Shown here: in pieces, positions 34,004 to 43,545 of the stretch
Numbering within the stretch: position 1 is the stretch's first letter
Layout: the number at the start of each line of letters is the position of its first letter
NCBI GenBank assembly: GCA_020249865.1
Contig: JADCEV010000071.1
Location: 1 to 51,213, forward strand
Source of the DNA: Roseomonas sp.
GTDB lineage: Bacteria; Pseudomonadota; Alphaproteobacteria; Acetobacterales; Acetobacteraceae
Direction of reading: 5' to 3'
DNA: 51,213 nt
The notes under the pieces: generated by a model
Told to the model about the DNA's origin: nothing
Databases searched by the model: none
What the model saw: only the letters and a program-made list of their open reading frames with translations
Made by a program: the position numbers and the translations under genes

Positions 34004-35452
34004 ATGCCCGCATCCACCCTGATCCGCAACGCCGCCTGGACTGCCGAATGGGATGCAGCGGCGGGGCGGCATGTCTATGGCCGGGGCCGGGATGTGCTGC
34101 TCGCCGATGGGCGCATCGCCGCCATTACGTCGCATGACCCCAATAAAGCGCCACCTGCGGGCGCTGAGGTAGTTGATGGCACCAAGCTTCTGGTCATGCC
34201 TGGGCTCATCAATATCCATACCCACCCAACAACGGAACCTGCTGGGCGCGGCGTGCGCGAAGATCATGGTGTGCCGGAACAACAAATGACCGGGCTGTTT
34301 GAGCGTCTGCAAGCCTTCCGCCTGGATCAGCAAGGCCAAGCCGCCGCCATGCGTCTTGCCTATGCGGAGCTGATGTCGGCCGGTGTTACCAGCGTGGTGG
34401 ATTTGTCGCCGCCCTTCCCATCCTGGCTTGCTATCATGGCGGACAGTGGGCTCCGTGGTTGGGCGGGCGCGGGCTATGCCGCGGCGCGTTGGGGCATGGA
34501 AGCGCCCCAGACCGTGACTTGGATGTGGAACCGGGAAGATGCGCGTCGGCAATTCGATGCCGCCAAGCAATTCATGAAGGAAGCCGAGGCTGATCCCTCC
34601 GGCCGTCTGACCGGCATCGTCTTTCCCGCGCAGATTGACACGGTGGAGGAGGAGATGCTGCGCGAAAGCATCGCCTATGCTGCCGAAACCGGGAGGCCTT
34701 TCACTACGCATATCTCCCAATCCGTGGTGGAGGTGCGGGAGATTATTCGCCGCCATGGCATCACCCCCATTCAATGGGCGGCCGATATCGGTTTGCTGAC
34801 GCCGCGCAGTATTCTGGGCCATGCGATTTTTGTGGATGACCATATCTCGATCGGTTGGCACACGGCCAAGGATGTCGGCCTGATTGCCGATACGGGGGCG
34901 ACGGTCGCGCATTGCCCATCACCCTTTGCGCGCTATGGGGAGCATTTGCGCCATTTCGGGAAGTATCGCGCGCGCGGTGTCAATCTTGGCTTTGGTACGG
35001 ATTGCGCGCCGCATAATCTGATTGAGGAAATGCGCCTTGCCATCATTCTGGCGCGCAATGCCTGCCGCGATATCACGGCGGCGGATACGGGCAGTGTTTT
35101 TCATGCAGCGACAATTGGCGGTGCGACTGCCCTTGGTCGGCCCGATCTGGGGCGTTTGCATGTGGGCGCTTCGGCGGATGTGGTCCTGGTGGATTTGGCG
35201 CATCCCTTGATGACACCGCCGCGTGATCCGTTGCGCGCGCTGGTCTTCCACGCCGCCGATCGCGCCGTGAAGCGCGTGCTGGTGGGGGGTGAGACGATTT
35301 ATGCCAATGGCAAGCCGACCAAGCTGAGCGTTGCCGACGCTGCCGGCATACTGGCTGAAAGCCAAGCCAAGATGCTGCGCGATTCAGTGGGGCGGGATTA
35401 TCGCGGACGAAGCGGCGATGACATCGCGCCGATCAGCCTTCCGTTACATTAG
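34004..35452 (+). CDS. Amidohydrolase of the TRZ/ATZ (chlorohydrolase-like) group
   Basis: This 482-residue metal-dependent hydrolase has the N-terminal metal site PGLINIHTHPTTEPAG (His72, His74), then FTTHISQS and SILGHAIFVDDHISI for further histidines and GFGTDCAPHNLIEEMR for the essential aspartate. These are the ligands of the TRZ/ATZ and guanine-deaminase-like enzymes that remove amine or halogen groups from rings and nucleobase-like compounds. An AGGAGG ribosome site lies seven bases before the ATG. Next to it is a TIM-barrel isomerase gene and a solute-binding gene, which suggests a catabolic unit for an unidentified compound. Confidence 0.85.
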   Translation: MPASTLIRNAAWTAEWDAAAGRHVYGRGRDVLLADGRIAAITSHDPNKAPPAGAEVVDGTKLLVMPGLINIHTHPTTEPAGRGVREDHGVPEQQMTGLFERLQAFRLDQQGQAAAMRLAYAELMSAGVTSVVDLSPPFPSWLAIMADSGLRGWAGAGYAAARWGMEAPQTVTWMWNREDARRQFDAAKQFMKEAEADPSGRLTGIVFPAQIDTVEEEMLRESIAYAAETGRPFTTHISQSVVEVREIIRRHGITPIQWAADIGLLTPRSILGHAIFVDDHISIGWHTAKDVGLIADTGATVAHCPSPFARYGEHLRHFGKYRARGVNLGFGTDCAPHNLIEEMRLAIILARNACRDITAADTGSVFHAATIGGATALGRPDLGRLHVGASADVVLVDLAHPLMTPPRDPLRALVFHAADRAVKRVLVGGETIYANGKPTKLSVADAAGILAESQAKMLRDSVGRDYRGRSGDDIAPISLPLH

Positions 35453-35510
35453 TCAAGGCTTGCCAGCCCGTTTGAAGCCTGTAAACCCTGCCGGAAACAG
35501 GAGGTTAGCC

Positions 35511-36344
35511 ATGGCGTTGATTGACCGGATCGGGGTGGATGTTGGGCGCAAGCTGAAGCTTGAAGACGCCATTGAATGGGCGGCGCGCAACCAGGTGCGG
35601 CATATTGATATCCAATTGGACACTGGTGAGAACAAGGTCACCATGTTCGACGATGCGCGCTGTCGCGCCATTGTTGCCTCTGCCCGCGCCAATGGCGTGA
35701 CGATTGCGCTGCACACACTTTCAGCCGTGAATGTCGCGGAATACTCGCCCTTTCTAGCGGAAGCGGTGGATGCCTATATGCGCGCCTATATTGAAGTGGC
35801 GCCGAAGCTTGAAGCGGAATGGATCGTGGTCCATGCCGGCTATCATTTCACCGCCGATGTGCCGATGCGCATGGAAGCGGGGCGGGACCGGCTGCAGCGT
35901 ATGGTGCAACATGCCGAAAAGCATGGCGCGCTATTGTTGCTCGAAAACCTGAATGTGGAGCCGCCATCGGCGGAAGTGCATTACCTGGCGCATACGCAGG
36001 AAGAATGGCGCTATTACTATGATGCCATCCATTCCCCCGCCTTCGCGCTTTCCTTCACCGCCAATCATGCGCATCTGATGCCCGATGGTGTCGCTGCCTG
36101 GGTAGCGGGCATTCCGATGGAACGGGTGCGCGAAGTGCGGCTCGCTGATTGCTGGCGCAATGGGCATGAGGAACATCTGGTCCCTGGCCAGGGCGATTTT
36201 GATTTCGGCGGTATGTTCCGCCTGATCGAAGCGCGCGGCTTCAAGGGGCATTACACCAACGCCTTTGGGTCACTTGAAGATATGCAATGGGCGCGCGGCT
36301 ATATGGTGGATAAGGCGCGCGCGGCCGGGGTGAAGGTGGACTGA
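35511..36344 (+). CDS. TIM-barrel sugar-phosphate isomerase/epimerase-like protein
   Basis: This 277-residue protein belongs to the xylose-isomerase-like/AP endonuclease 2 TIM-barrel superfamily. It shows HIDIQLDTGENKV, IALHTLSAVNVAEYSP, a WIVVHAGYHF strand with a possible metal His, LLLLENLNVEPP with the typical metal-binding Glu, ALSFTANHAHLMPDG and VREVRLADCWRNGHEEHLVPGQGDFDFGGMFR. Such enzymes isomerise ketoses or related compounds with a divalent metal. GGAGG precedes the ATG. It lies between the amidohydrolase and the solute-binding gene, so it probably works in the same catabolic unit; the reaction is not known. Confidence 0.82.
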   Translation: MALIDRIGVDVGRKLKLEDAIEWAARNQVRHIDIQLDTGENKVTMFDDARCRAIVASARANGVTIALHTLSAVNVAEYSPFLAEAVDAYMRAYIEVAPKLEAEWIVVHAGYHFTADVPMRMEAGRDRLQRMVQHAEKHGALLLLENLNVEPPSAEVHYLAHTQEEWRYYYDAIHSPAFALSFTANHAHLMPDGVAAWVAGIPMERVREVRLADCWRNGHEEHLVPGQGDFDFGGMFRLIEARGFKGHYTNAFGSLEDMQWARGYMVDKARAAGVKVD

Positions 36345-36372
36345 ACCGGCCCGGCACGGTCTTTGCTCATCA

Positions 36373-36398
36373 AGCCCTGGAACAACAACACCGGGGCT
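36373..36398 (+). terminator. Stem-loop before the family 5 binding protein gene
   Basis: AGCCCTGG (36373-36380) can pair with CCGGGGCT (36391-36398) through eight pairs, one of them G-U, around a ten-base loop; two T bases and TAAA follow. It ends seven bases before the ATG at 36406, where a ribosome site should be. It may act as a weak terminator for the upstream genes or lower translation of the following gene. Visible structure only; function inferred. Confidence 0.35.
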
Positions 36399-36405
36399 TT
36401 AAACC

Positions 36406-38043
36406 ATGTCTATGTCTCGTTTTTCGCGCCGTGCCCTGCTGGGCGCCGGCGCCTCTGGCCTTACGCTGCCGCTGATTCCTGAGGCGTTCAGCCCAGCTTT
36501 TGCCCAAGGCGCAGGCGAAAGAACGCTGCGCTATGGCATTTCCATGGCCGATATTCCGCAAACCACCGGCCAGCCGGATCGCGGGGCGGGTGCTTATCAA
36601 TTCACCGGCTATACGCTGTACGATCCATTGGTTGCCTGGGAAATGGATGTGGCGGATCGCCCCGGCAAGCTGGTGCCAAGCCTGGCAACATCGTGGGAAA
36701 CCGATCCAGCGGACCGCAAGCGCTGGATTTTCAAGCTGCGCGCGGGGGTAAAATTCCATGACGGGTCGGATTTCGATGCCGATGCAGTGATCTGGAATTT
36801 CGAAAAAGTGCTCAATCAGCAGGCCCCGCATTTTGACAATCGCCAGGCAGCCCAGGTGCGCCCGCGCCTGCCTTCCGTCGCCACCTGGCGGAAGATTGAT
36901 GCCATGACGGTGGAGGTCACCACCAAGGCGGTGGACAGCATCTTCCCTTATCAGATGCTGTGGTTCCTGATTTCCTCACCCGCGCAATATGAAAGGCTTG
37001 GCCGTTCCTGGGAACGCTTCGCCAATGAACCCTCTGGCACGGGCCCTTTCCGAATGGGGCGGCTGGTGCCGCGCGCGAGTGCCGAATTGCTGCGCAATAT
37101 CAATTATTGGAACCCTGCGCGCATGGCGAAGGTGGACCGTATTGTGCTGGTCTGCGCGCCTGAGGCCGTCACCCGTTCCAATGCGCTGCTGACCGGGTAG
37201 GTGGATCTGATTGAAACGCCCGCCCCAGATATCGTTCCACGGCTTCGCCAATCCGGCGCGCGGATCATGGAAAACATCACGCCGCATGTCTGGAATTATC
37301 ATTTGAGCCTGCTGGAAGGCTCCCCCTGGCGCGATATTCGCCTGCGTCAGGCGGCGAATTTGGCGATTGATCGGAATGGCGTGGTGGCGCTGATGAATGG
37401 GCTGGCGAAGCCGGCCGTTGGGGTGGTGGACCCGTCATCGCCCTGGTTCGGCAACCCCAGCTTCAAGATCAGGCATGACCCGGCCGAGGCACGGCGCCTG
37501 CTGTCAGCCGCTGGCTTCACGCCGCGCAATCCGTTGCGCACGAAATTCATCGTCGCCACCGGTGGCAGCGGGCAAATGCTGTCCATGCCCATCAATGAAT
37601 TCATCCAGCAAAGCTGGCGCGAAGTGGGGATCGAGGTTGAGTTTGTCCCAGTGGAATTGGAGGTACTGTACACCTGCTGGCGCCAGGGGGCGGCGGGGGA
37701 ATTGGCGCGCAACAATAATGTCACCGCCAATAATGTCGCCTATGTCACCAGCGACCCGCTTTATGCGCTGGTGCGCTTTTTCCATTCCAACCAAATCGCG
37801 CCGACAGGCGTGAATTGGTCCCATTACCGCGATGCGGAGATGGATCGGCTGATTGATACCGCGCTGAATACCTTTGACGCGGCCGAGGTGGATCGCCTGA
37901 TGGCCAAGGTGCATGAAAAGGCGGTGAATGAAGCGCTATTGGTCTTTGTGGTGCATGATACGAACCCGCGCGCCCTTGGCCGCAATGTGCGCGGCTATAC
38001 TCAGGCGCAGCATTGGTTCCAGGATTTGACGACACTTTCCTGA
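36406..38043 (+). pseudogene. ABC dipeptide/oligopeptide-type (family 5) binding protein, broken by an amber codon
   Basis: The frame encodes a typical SBP_bac_5 periplasmic protein of 545 codons. It has a twin-arginine-like signal (SRFSRRALLGAGASG, cleavage near AFAQ), YTLYDPLVAWE, the family signature VKFHDGSDFDADAVIWNFEKV, GTGPFRMGRLVP, then RQAANLAIDRNGVVALMNGL and the C-terminal FVVHDTNPRALGRNVRGY. A TAG stands in frame at 37198-37200 between ALLTG and VDLIETPAPD; homologous proteins usually have Gln there (CAG), so a single C-to-T change explains it. Everything downstream stays in frame to the normal stop. The two parts are too short to work alone, and the GTG right after the stop has no ribosome site. 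It may be a recent null mutation, a sequencing error or a site of readthrough. No permease genes follow. Confidence 0.85.
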
Positions 38044-38052
38044 AACCCGGCG

Positions 38053-38994
38053 CTACCGGGCTTCTTGGATCAACCCAAGCAGCCGTCGCTTATCGGTGAT
38101 ATCGCGCGCGAGCCTTGCCGCAAGGCTCGCCGCATCGGCCTCTGGCCGCGTTGGTTGAAACATGCGCGCGCCGACATTGCGATGGGCCTCATCGCGCGCG
38201 GCTTCCAGGCAGGCGGCTTCCAGCCTGGCGATGGCGGCAGGCGGCGTCCCGGCGGGGGCAAAAAGCCCGCCAAAGCTGGTGGGCGCGACAGCAAAACCCT
38301 GTTCCATCACGGTCGGCACCTCGGGCAGCAGCGGGTGACGCTCAGGCGCAAAAACGCCTAGCGTGCGCAGGCCCCCGGCCGCGAGCGATCCCATCACCAG
38401 CACGGCAAAATCCACGCGACCGGCGCGCAAATCCGTCACCACCGCAGGCTCTCCGCGATAGGGCACATCCTGCATCTGCACGCCTGCGACTTCGGCCAAT
38501 TCGATCGCGGCCAGATGCGGAACCGAGGCAACGCCCTGATGCCCATAGCTGAGCGCGCCAGGCCGCGCGCGGGCAGCAGCCACCAGATCAGCCAGGGACG
38601 TGAGGGGGCTTTCAGGGCGCACCGCAATCGCCATGGCGTTTTCAAAACTCTGGCAAATCGGCGTGAAGGAGGCAGCGGTGAAGCCGACCTCGCCGCGTGC
38701 GGGCAGGACGGAAAAGACGACTGCTGGGGCGAAAAGCAGGTAATGCCCATCGGGCGCGGCGCGTGCCGCTTGCGCGGTGCCAACACCACCCGCCGCGCCA
38801 TCGCGATTGACCACCACCACCGGCTGCCCAAGCCGCGGCGCCATGCCGGCCGCCAGGGCGCGGGCCAATTGGTCTGTCGTGCTGCCGGCTGCATAGGGGT
38901 TCAGGATGGTCACTGGCCGATCCGGCGCCCATGGCTGCGCCTCGGCGAGATTCAGGCTGAAAAATGTTGCAAATGCCATGACCCAACGCAGCAT
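38053..38994 (-). CDS. Bug family (TctC-like) periplasmic solute-binding protein
   Basis: This 313-residue protein has a signal peptide (MLRWVMAFATFFSLNLAEA, cleavage near residue 19), then QPWAPDRPVTILNPYAAGSTTDQLARALA, GQPVVVVNRDGAAGGVGT, LSYGHQGVASVPHLAA, VPYRGEPAVVTDLRAGRVD and LPEVPTVMEQGF. These are the conserved blocks of Bug/TTT binding proteins, which hold small carboxylates or amides. It converges on the broken family 5 binding protein and is divergent from the extradiol-type protein, so it could bind a related aromatic or carboxylate substrate. No TctA/TctB genes are visible. It is the second orphan Bug gene in the window. Confidence 0.87.
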   Translation of the reverse strand: MLRWVMAFATFFSLNLAEAQPWAPDRPVTILNPYAAGSTTDQLARALAAGMAPRLGQPVVVVNRDGAAGGVGTAQAARAAPDGHYLLFAPAVVFSVLPARGEVGFTAASFTPICQSFENAMAIAVRPESPLTSLADLVAAARARPGALSYGHQGVASVPHLAAIELAEVAGVQMQDVPYRGEPAVVTDLRAGRVDFAVLVMGSLAAGGLRTLGVFAPERHPLLPEVPTVMEQGFAVAPTSFGGLFAPAGTPPAAIARLEAACLEAARDEAHRNVGARMFQPTRPEADAASLAARLARDITDKRRLLGLIQEAR

Positions 38995-39059
38995 GATTTC
39001 CTCACTTGGACTTGAAGTGTCTTTGGCGCCATTATGGCCGCAAGCAAGGGGATTGCGCC

Positions 39060-40064
39060 ATGGCTATTACCGCATTGGGCTATCTGGAACTGCGCGCCAG
39101 CCAATTGGATGATTGGGCCGGCTTTGGCCCGCGCCTGCTTGGGCTGATGCTCGCTGAAAAATCCGCGACCGAAATCGCCTTCCGCATGGATGATCGGCGC
39201 CAGCGCGTGTTCATCAGTGCGGATGCGCATGATGGCCTCGGTGCCTTTGGCTGGGAAGTGGCGGATGCGGCGGCATTGCAAGCCATGGCCGCGCGCCTGG
39301 AAGCGGCGGGGCATCGCGTGGCACTTGGCAGCGGGGCGCTAGCCGCGCGGCGCCGGGTGGCGGAGGTGATTGTCACCGCCGATCCGCTCGGCAATCGGGT
39401 GGAGCTGTTTCATGGGCCGGAAGTGACGGAAACGCCCTTCATCCCCGGGCGCGCGATTTCCGGTTTTCGCACCGGCCCGCTCGGCATGGGCCATGCGGTC
39501 TTGAACGTGCCGCGCATTGAAGATGTGCTGCCCTTCTATCGGGAAGTGCTGGGCTTCGGGCTTTCCGATTGGGTGGAAAATCCTTTCCGAGCCTATTTCA
39601 TGCATGTGAATGGCCGGCATCATTCGCTGGCCTTGATCGAAACCGGCAAGGCATCCTTGCATCACCTCATGATGGAATGCCTCAGCCTGGATGATGTCGG
39701 GCAGGGCTATGACATTGCGCTTTCCGAAGAAGGCCGCATCGGCACCACGCTTGGCCGCCACACCAATGATTGGATGACAAGTTTTTACGCGCGCACGCCG
39801 GGGGGCTTTCTGGTCGAATATGGCTGGGGCGGGCGGCACATAGACCCTGGCTCTTGGCAGCCGGTACGCATGGATAGCGGGCCAAGCCTTTGGGGCCATG
39901 ATCGGCTTTGGGCCGGGGCGGAAGCCGTGGCAAAGGGGCGGGAAATGCGCATGGCGGCGGCTGCGCGCGGTGAAAGGGCACCGGTGCAGGTGCTGCCCGG
40001 CAATCACACCCTTATGCCCGGCGCCTGCCCCTGGTGGGATGGGCTGCGCGGCGCGGCGGAATAG
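39060..40064 (+). CDS. Two-domain extradiol dioxygenase-like (VOC) protein
   Basis: This 334-residue protein has two vicinal-oxygen-chelate domains (about 1-130 and 138-290), like 2,3-dihydroxybiphenyl 1,2-dioxygenase (BphC). The iron ligands are present in the second domain: GMGHAVLNVP (His145), SLHHLMME (His201 or His202) and GGFLVEYGWGG (Glu253), and a conserved GRHHSLAL histidine pair stands at 187-188. These enzymes open catechol rings next to a hydroxyl. The start at 39060 (MAITALGYLELRAS) matches the family; the longer frame adds 18 unrelated residues. It probably takes part in aromatic breakdown, but no ring hydroxylase or hydrolase partner is seen here. Confidence 0.83.
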   Translation: MAITALGYLELRASQLDDWAGFGPRLLGLMLAEKSATEIAFRMDDRRQRVFISADAHDGLGAFGWEVADAAALQAMAARLEAAGHRVALGSGALAARRRVAEVIVTADPLGNRVELFHGPEVTETPFIPGRAISGFRTGPLGMGHAVLNVPRIEDVLPFYREVLGFGLSDWVENPFRAYFMHVNGRHHSLALIETGKASLHHLMMECLSLDDVGQGYDIALSEEGRIGTTLGRHTNDWMTSFYARTPGGFLVEYGWGGRHIDPGSWQPVRMDSGPSLWGHDRLWAGAEAVAKGREMRMAAAARGERAPVQVLPGNHTLMPGACPWWDGLRGAAE

Positions 40065-40135
40065 CCGCGCTTCTTTTCCCTGCAATCCCCGTAATCCCCA
40101 GGGGGCGACTCCTCCGCGCTGGGCTATAAGGGGGC

Positions 40136-41662
40136 ATGAATAATTTTGAACCCTCGCCCGTCGCCACCCCCGGTTCCGGTTTGCTTGGCCTGTCGCAGCG
40201 CATTCCGCCTTCGAACCTGGCGGCGGAACAGGCGCTGCTGGGCGCGCTTTTGGCCAATAACAAGGCGTTTGAGCGTGTGGGCGAATATCTGGCGCCAGAA
40301 CATTTCGCCGATCCGGTGCATGGGCGGATTTTCCATGCCATCAAGCGGCGCGTGGAAGCGGGCCAGCTTGCCGATGCGGTGACGTTGCGTGCGGAGTTTG
40401 AACATTCCGGATTATTGGATGAGGTCGGCGGCCCTGCCTATCTGGCGCAGCTTCTCTCGGCCATGGTTGGTGTCATCAATGCCGGTGAATATGGCCAGGT
40501 GATCTATGACGCCTGGCTGCGTCGGCAATTGGTGGATTTGGGTGAGGTGGTGGTGAACCGCGCCTTTGGTGCGGAGGCCGAACTGGACGCCAAGGGGCAA
40601 TTGGAAGCCGCCGAACAATCCCTGTTTGAATTGGCCAAGGAGGGCGGCGCGGGTGAGGGCGGCTTCCTGACCTTTGAGCGTGCGTTGACGCTGGCGGTGC
40701 ATCACGCGGAAAAGGCTTTTACGACGCCGGGTGGCGTTTCCGGCCTGCCGACCGGCTTGCGCGATTTGGACAATAAAACCGGCGGGCTGCACCCATCCGA
40801 TCTGATTATCATCGCGGGCCGGCCCGGCATGGGTAAAACCGCGCTGGCCACGAAGATTGCTTTTGGCGCAGCGAAAGCCGTGCTGCGCAATGCGCAGGAA
40901 GCGGACCCGAATGCGGTGCCCAAGGGCGGGGTTGCGTTATTCTCGCTGGAAATGAGCGCGGATCAATTGGCGACACGTTTGCTGGCCGAAGAATCGCGCA
41001 TTTCGGGTGACCGCATCCGGCGGGGCGAAATCAGCCAGCGCGATTTTGACCGGTTTCTGGAAGTCAGCCGCGAATTGGCATCGCTGCCCTTGCATATTGA
41101 TGACACGCCGGCGATCAGCATCTCGGCGCTGCGCACGCGCTGCCGGCGCTTGCAGCGCACCAAGGGGCTTGATCTGATTGTGGTTGACTATTTGCAACTG
41201 ATGCGCCCGGCGGCGGGTACACGGCCGGAGAGCCGCGTGCTTGAAATCAGCATGATCACCCAGGGGCTGAAGGCACTCGCCAAGGAATTGTCGGTTCCGG
41301 TGATTGCGCTTTCTCAGTTGTCGCGTGCGGTGGAAAGCCGAGAAGACAAGCGCCCGCAGCTTTCGGATTTGCGTGAGTCCGGTTCGATCGAACAGGATGC
41401 CGATGTGGTCATGTTCGTCTATCGCGATGAATATTATCTGATACAGCGCGCCCCGAAGGAGCTTTCCTTCGACAATGCCGAGAAATTCCAGGGTGCGCTG
41501 GATAAATGGCAGAAGGACATGGAAATAGCGCATAACAAGGCGGAGCTGATCATCGCCAAGCAGCGCCATGGCCCAACCGGCACCATCAAATTGTTCTTCG
41601 AAGCGGAATTCACCCGCTTTGGGGATTTGGATACCCAGCATGATGATGGTTTTGCGGGCTGA
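40136..41662 (+). CDS. dnaB: Replicative DNA helicase
   Basis: This 508-residue ring helicase unwinds DNA ahead of the replisome. The N-terminal DnaB domain includes NLAAEQALLGALLANNKAFE and AEHFADP-like sequence; the RecA-like domain has the Walker A GRPGMGKT (228-235), SLEMSADQLATRLLAEES, the Walker B-type LDLIVVDYLQLM, SQLSRAVESREDKRPQLSDLRESGSIEQDADVVMFVYRD and the ending AKQRHGPTGTIKLFF. It is intact and has no intein at the usual Walker A or late insertion sites. AAGGGGG precedes the ATG. alr follows after 12 bases, a common alphaproteobacterial order. Confidence 0.96.
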   Translation: MNNFEPSPVATPGSGLLGLSQRIPPSNLAAEQALLGALLANNKAFERVGEYLAPEHFADPVHGRIFHAIKRRVEAGQLADAVTLRAEFEHSGLLDEVGGPAYLAQLLSAMVGVINAGEYGQVIYDAWLRRQLVDLGEVVVNRAFGAEAELDAKGQLEAAEQSLFELAKEGGAGEGGFLTFERALTLAVHHAEKAFTTPGGVSGLPTGLRDLDNKTGGLHPSDLIIIAGRPGMGKTALATKIAFGAAKAVLRNAQEADPNAVPKGGVALFSLEMSADQLATRLLAEESRISGDRIRRGEISQRDFDRFLEVSRELASLPLHIDDTPAISISALRTRCRRLQRTKGLDLIVVDYLQLMRPAAGTRPESRVLEISMITQGLKALAKELSVPVIALSQLSRAVESREDKRPQLSDLRESGSIEQDADVVMFVYRDEYYLIQRAPKELSFDNAEKFQGALDKWQKDMEIAHNKAELIIAKQRHGPTGTIKLFFEAEFTRFGDLDTQHDDGFAG

Positions 41663-41674
41663 TCCCGCTTTTGC

Positions 41675-42757
41675 ATGATGGACCCAACCGCGGTTCTGCA
41701 TATTGACCTTGCGGCCATTGCGGCGAATTGGCGCGCGCTGGCGGCACGCGCGGCACCCGGTGCGGTCGCAGGGGTGGTGAAGGCCAATGCCTATGGGCTT
41801 GGTGCGGCGCGCGTCGCGCCTGCGCTACATGCCGCAGGCTGCCGGCATTTCTTTGTCGCGCATCTGGCCGAAGGCATCGCGCTGCGCGCAGCCCTTGGCG
41901 CCGGGCCGATGATTGCCGTGTTGAATGGCTTCGCGCCCGGCGCGGACCAGGACGCTGGCCTGGTCCCGGTGTTGAACAGCCTTGGCGATGTGCTTGCCCA
42001 TGCGGCTGCGGGACGCAGCGCGAACTGGGCGCAACCTGCGCTGTTGCATCTGGATACCGGCATGGCGCGGCTTGGGCTGGATGCAGGCGAACAGGCGCGG
42101 CTTGCCGCCGATCGCTCGCTGCTGGCGGGGCTCGATCTGCTTTACGTCATGTCGCATCTGGCCTGCGCGGATGAACCGGATCATCCCTTGAATGGGGAAC
42201 AGGCCGCGCGTTTTGCCCGCGCCTGTGCGGTTCTGCCCAGGCTCAAGCGGTCCTTCGCCAATTCATCAGGGCTGTTTTTGGGCGCCGATTACGCCTCAGA
42301 CCTCGCCCGGCCAGGCTGCGCGCTTTACGGCATCAACCCCACCCCCGGCGCGGCCAACCCGATGCGGCCGGTGATCCGGCTGGAAGCGCCCATTCTGCAA
42401 ATCCGCGATATCCCGGCCGGTGCCTCGGTAGGCTATGGCGCTTCCTTCATGGCAGCGCGCCCCAGCCGGATCGCCACCATTGCGGTTGGCTACGCGGACG
42501 GCTACCTGAGAAGCCTATCCGGGCGAGGTGTCGCGGCCTATCGCGACATGATTCTGCCGATGGTGGGGCGCGTTTCCATGGATTTGATCACGCTGGATGT
42601 GACGGATGCGCCGGGCATTGCCCCGGGCGAGACCGTGCAGCTTATTGGCGGTGCGGCGCCTTCGCCCGATGATCTTGCGGCGCGCGCCGGCACGATCGGC
42701 TACGAGATCCTGACCTCGCTCGGCGATCGCTACCGCCGCGACTATCGGGCGGGCTGA
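41675..42757 (+). CDS. alr: Alanine racemase
   Basis: This 360-residue PLP enzyme makes D-alanine for peptidoglycan. The N-terminal barrel has HIDLAAIAANWRALAARA and the PLP lysine in VVKANAYGLG (Lys36), and the second catalytic site is in ASVGYGASFMA with the conserved Tyr. IATIAVGYADGYLRSLSGRG and MVGRVSMDLITLDVTD follow as expected. Two adjacent ATG codons (41675 and 41678) could serve as start. It is 12 bases after dnaB and two bases before mlaE, so the four genes dnaB-alr-mlaE-mlaF are probably one transcript. Confidence 0.94.
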   Translation: MMDPTAVLHIDLAAIAANWRALAARAAPGAVAGVVKANAYGLGAARVAPALHAAGCRHFFVAHLAEGIALRAALGAGPMIAVLNGFAPGADQDAGLVPVLNSLGDVLAHAAAGRSANWAQPALLHLDTGMARLGLDAGEQARLAADRSLLAGLDLLYVMSHLACADEPDHPLNGEQAARFARACAVLPRLKRSFANSSGLFLGADYASDLARPGCALYGINPTPGAANPMRPVIRLEAPILQIRDIPAGASVGYGASFMAARPSRIATIAVGYADGYLRSLSGRGVAAYRDMILPMVGRVSMDLITLDVTDAPGIAPGETVQLIGGAAPSPDDLAARAGTIGYEILTSLGDRYRRDYRAG

Positions 42758-42759
42758 GC

Positions 42760-43545
42760 TTGGCCGCGATCCTGGATCCTGTAGCGGCACTCGGTCGCGC
42801 GGTACTGGGCGCTTTGCAACGCATTGGTGCGGTGGTGCTGTTTGCGCTGGAAGGCGTTTCGCATCTGTTTCGCCCACCCTTTTATGGCCGGATTTTCCTG
42901 CGCCATGTGGTGGAGATTGGCTATTTCTCCTTGCCTGTCGTTGCCCTGACCGCGATTTTCACCGGCATGGTGCTGGCGCTGCAAACCTATACTGGCTTTG
43001 CGCGCTTCAATGCCGAAGGGGCGGTGGCGAATGTGGTGGTGCTTTCCATCACGCGAGAATTGGGCCCAGTGATTGCCGGGCTGATGGTGGCCGGGCGCAT
43101 CGGTGCCGCCTTTGCCGCCGAAATCGGCACCATGCGCGTGACCGATCAGATAGATGCGCTGACCACGCTTTCCACCAACCCGATGAAGTACCTGGTGGCA
43201 CCGCGGCTTTTGGCCGGCGCCATCGCCTTGCCTTTTCTGGTGCTGATTGCCGATACGCTTGGCGTGATGGGCGGCTGGCTGATCGGCACGGCGAAGCTTG
43301 GCTTCAGCTCGGCGGGATATTTGCGCGCCACGCTTGATTTCATGCAGGCCATGGATGTGATCTCGGGCCTTGTGAAGGCCGCTGTCTTTGGCTTCATCAT
43401 TGCGCTGATGGGCTGCTGGTGCGGCTACAGCAGCAAGGGCGGCGCGCAGGGTGTTGGTGCTGCGGCAACATCGGCGGTGGTGACATCTTCCATCCTGATC
43501 CTGGCGCTGGATTACATCATCACCGAAATGTTCTTCGCGCGATGA
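42760..43545 (+). CDS. mlaE: MlaE-type lipid ABC transporter permease
   Basis: This 261-residue membrane protein has about five hydrophobic segments and the MlaE landmarks GMVLALQTYTGFARFNAEGAVAN, ELGPVIAGLMVAGRIGAAFAAEIGTMRVTDQIDAL and KAAVFGFIIALMGCWCGYSSKGGAQGVG, where the E-I-G-T-M-x-V-T-D-Q-I-D-A-L string is diagnostic. With MlaF it moves phospholipids between the inner and outer membrane. The start is a TTG two bases after the alr stop. Its stop overlaps the mlaF ATG (ATGA). The substrate-binding MlaD, MlaB and MlaC are not adjacent. Confidence 0.9.
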   Translation: MAAILDPVAALGRAVLGALQRIGAVVLFALEGVSHLFRPPFYGRIFLRHVVEIGYFSLPVVALTAIFTGMVLALQTYTGFARFNAEGAVANVVVLSITRELGPVIAGLMVAGRIGAAFAAEIGTMRVTDQIDALTTLSTNPMKYLVAPRLLAGAIALPFLVLIADTLGVMGGWLIGTAKLGFSSAGYLRATLDFMQAMDVISGLVKAAVFGFIIALMGCWCGYSSKGGAQGVGAAATSAVVTSSILILALDYIITEMFFAR

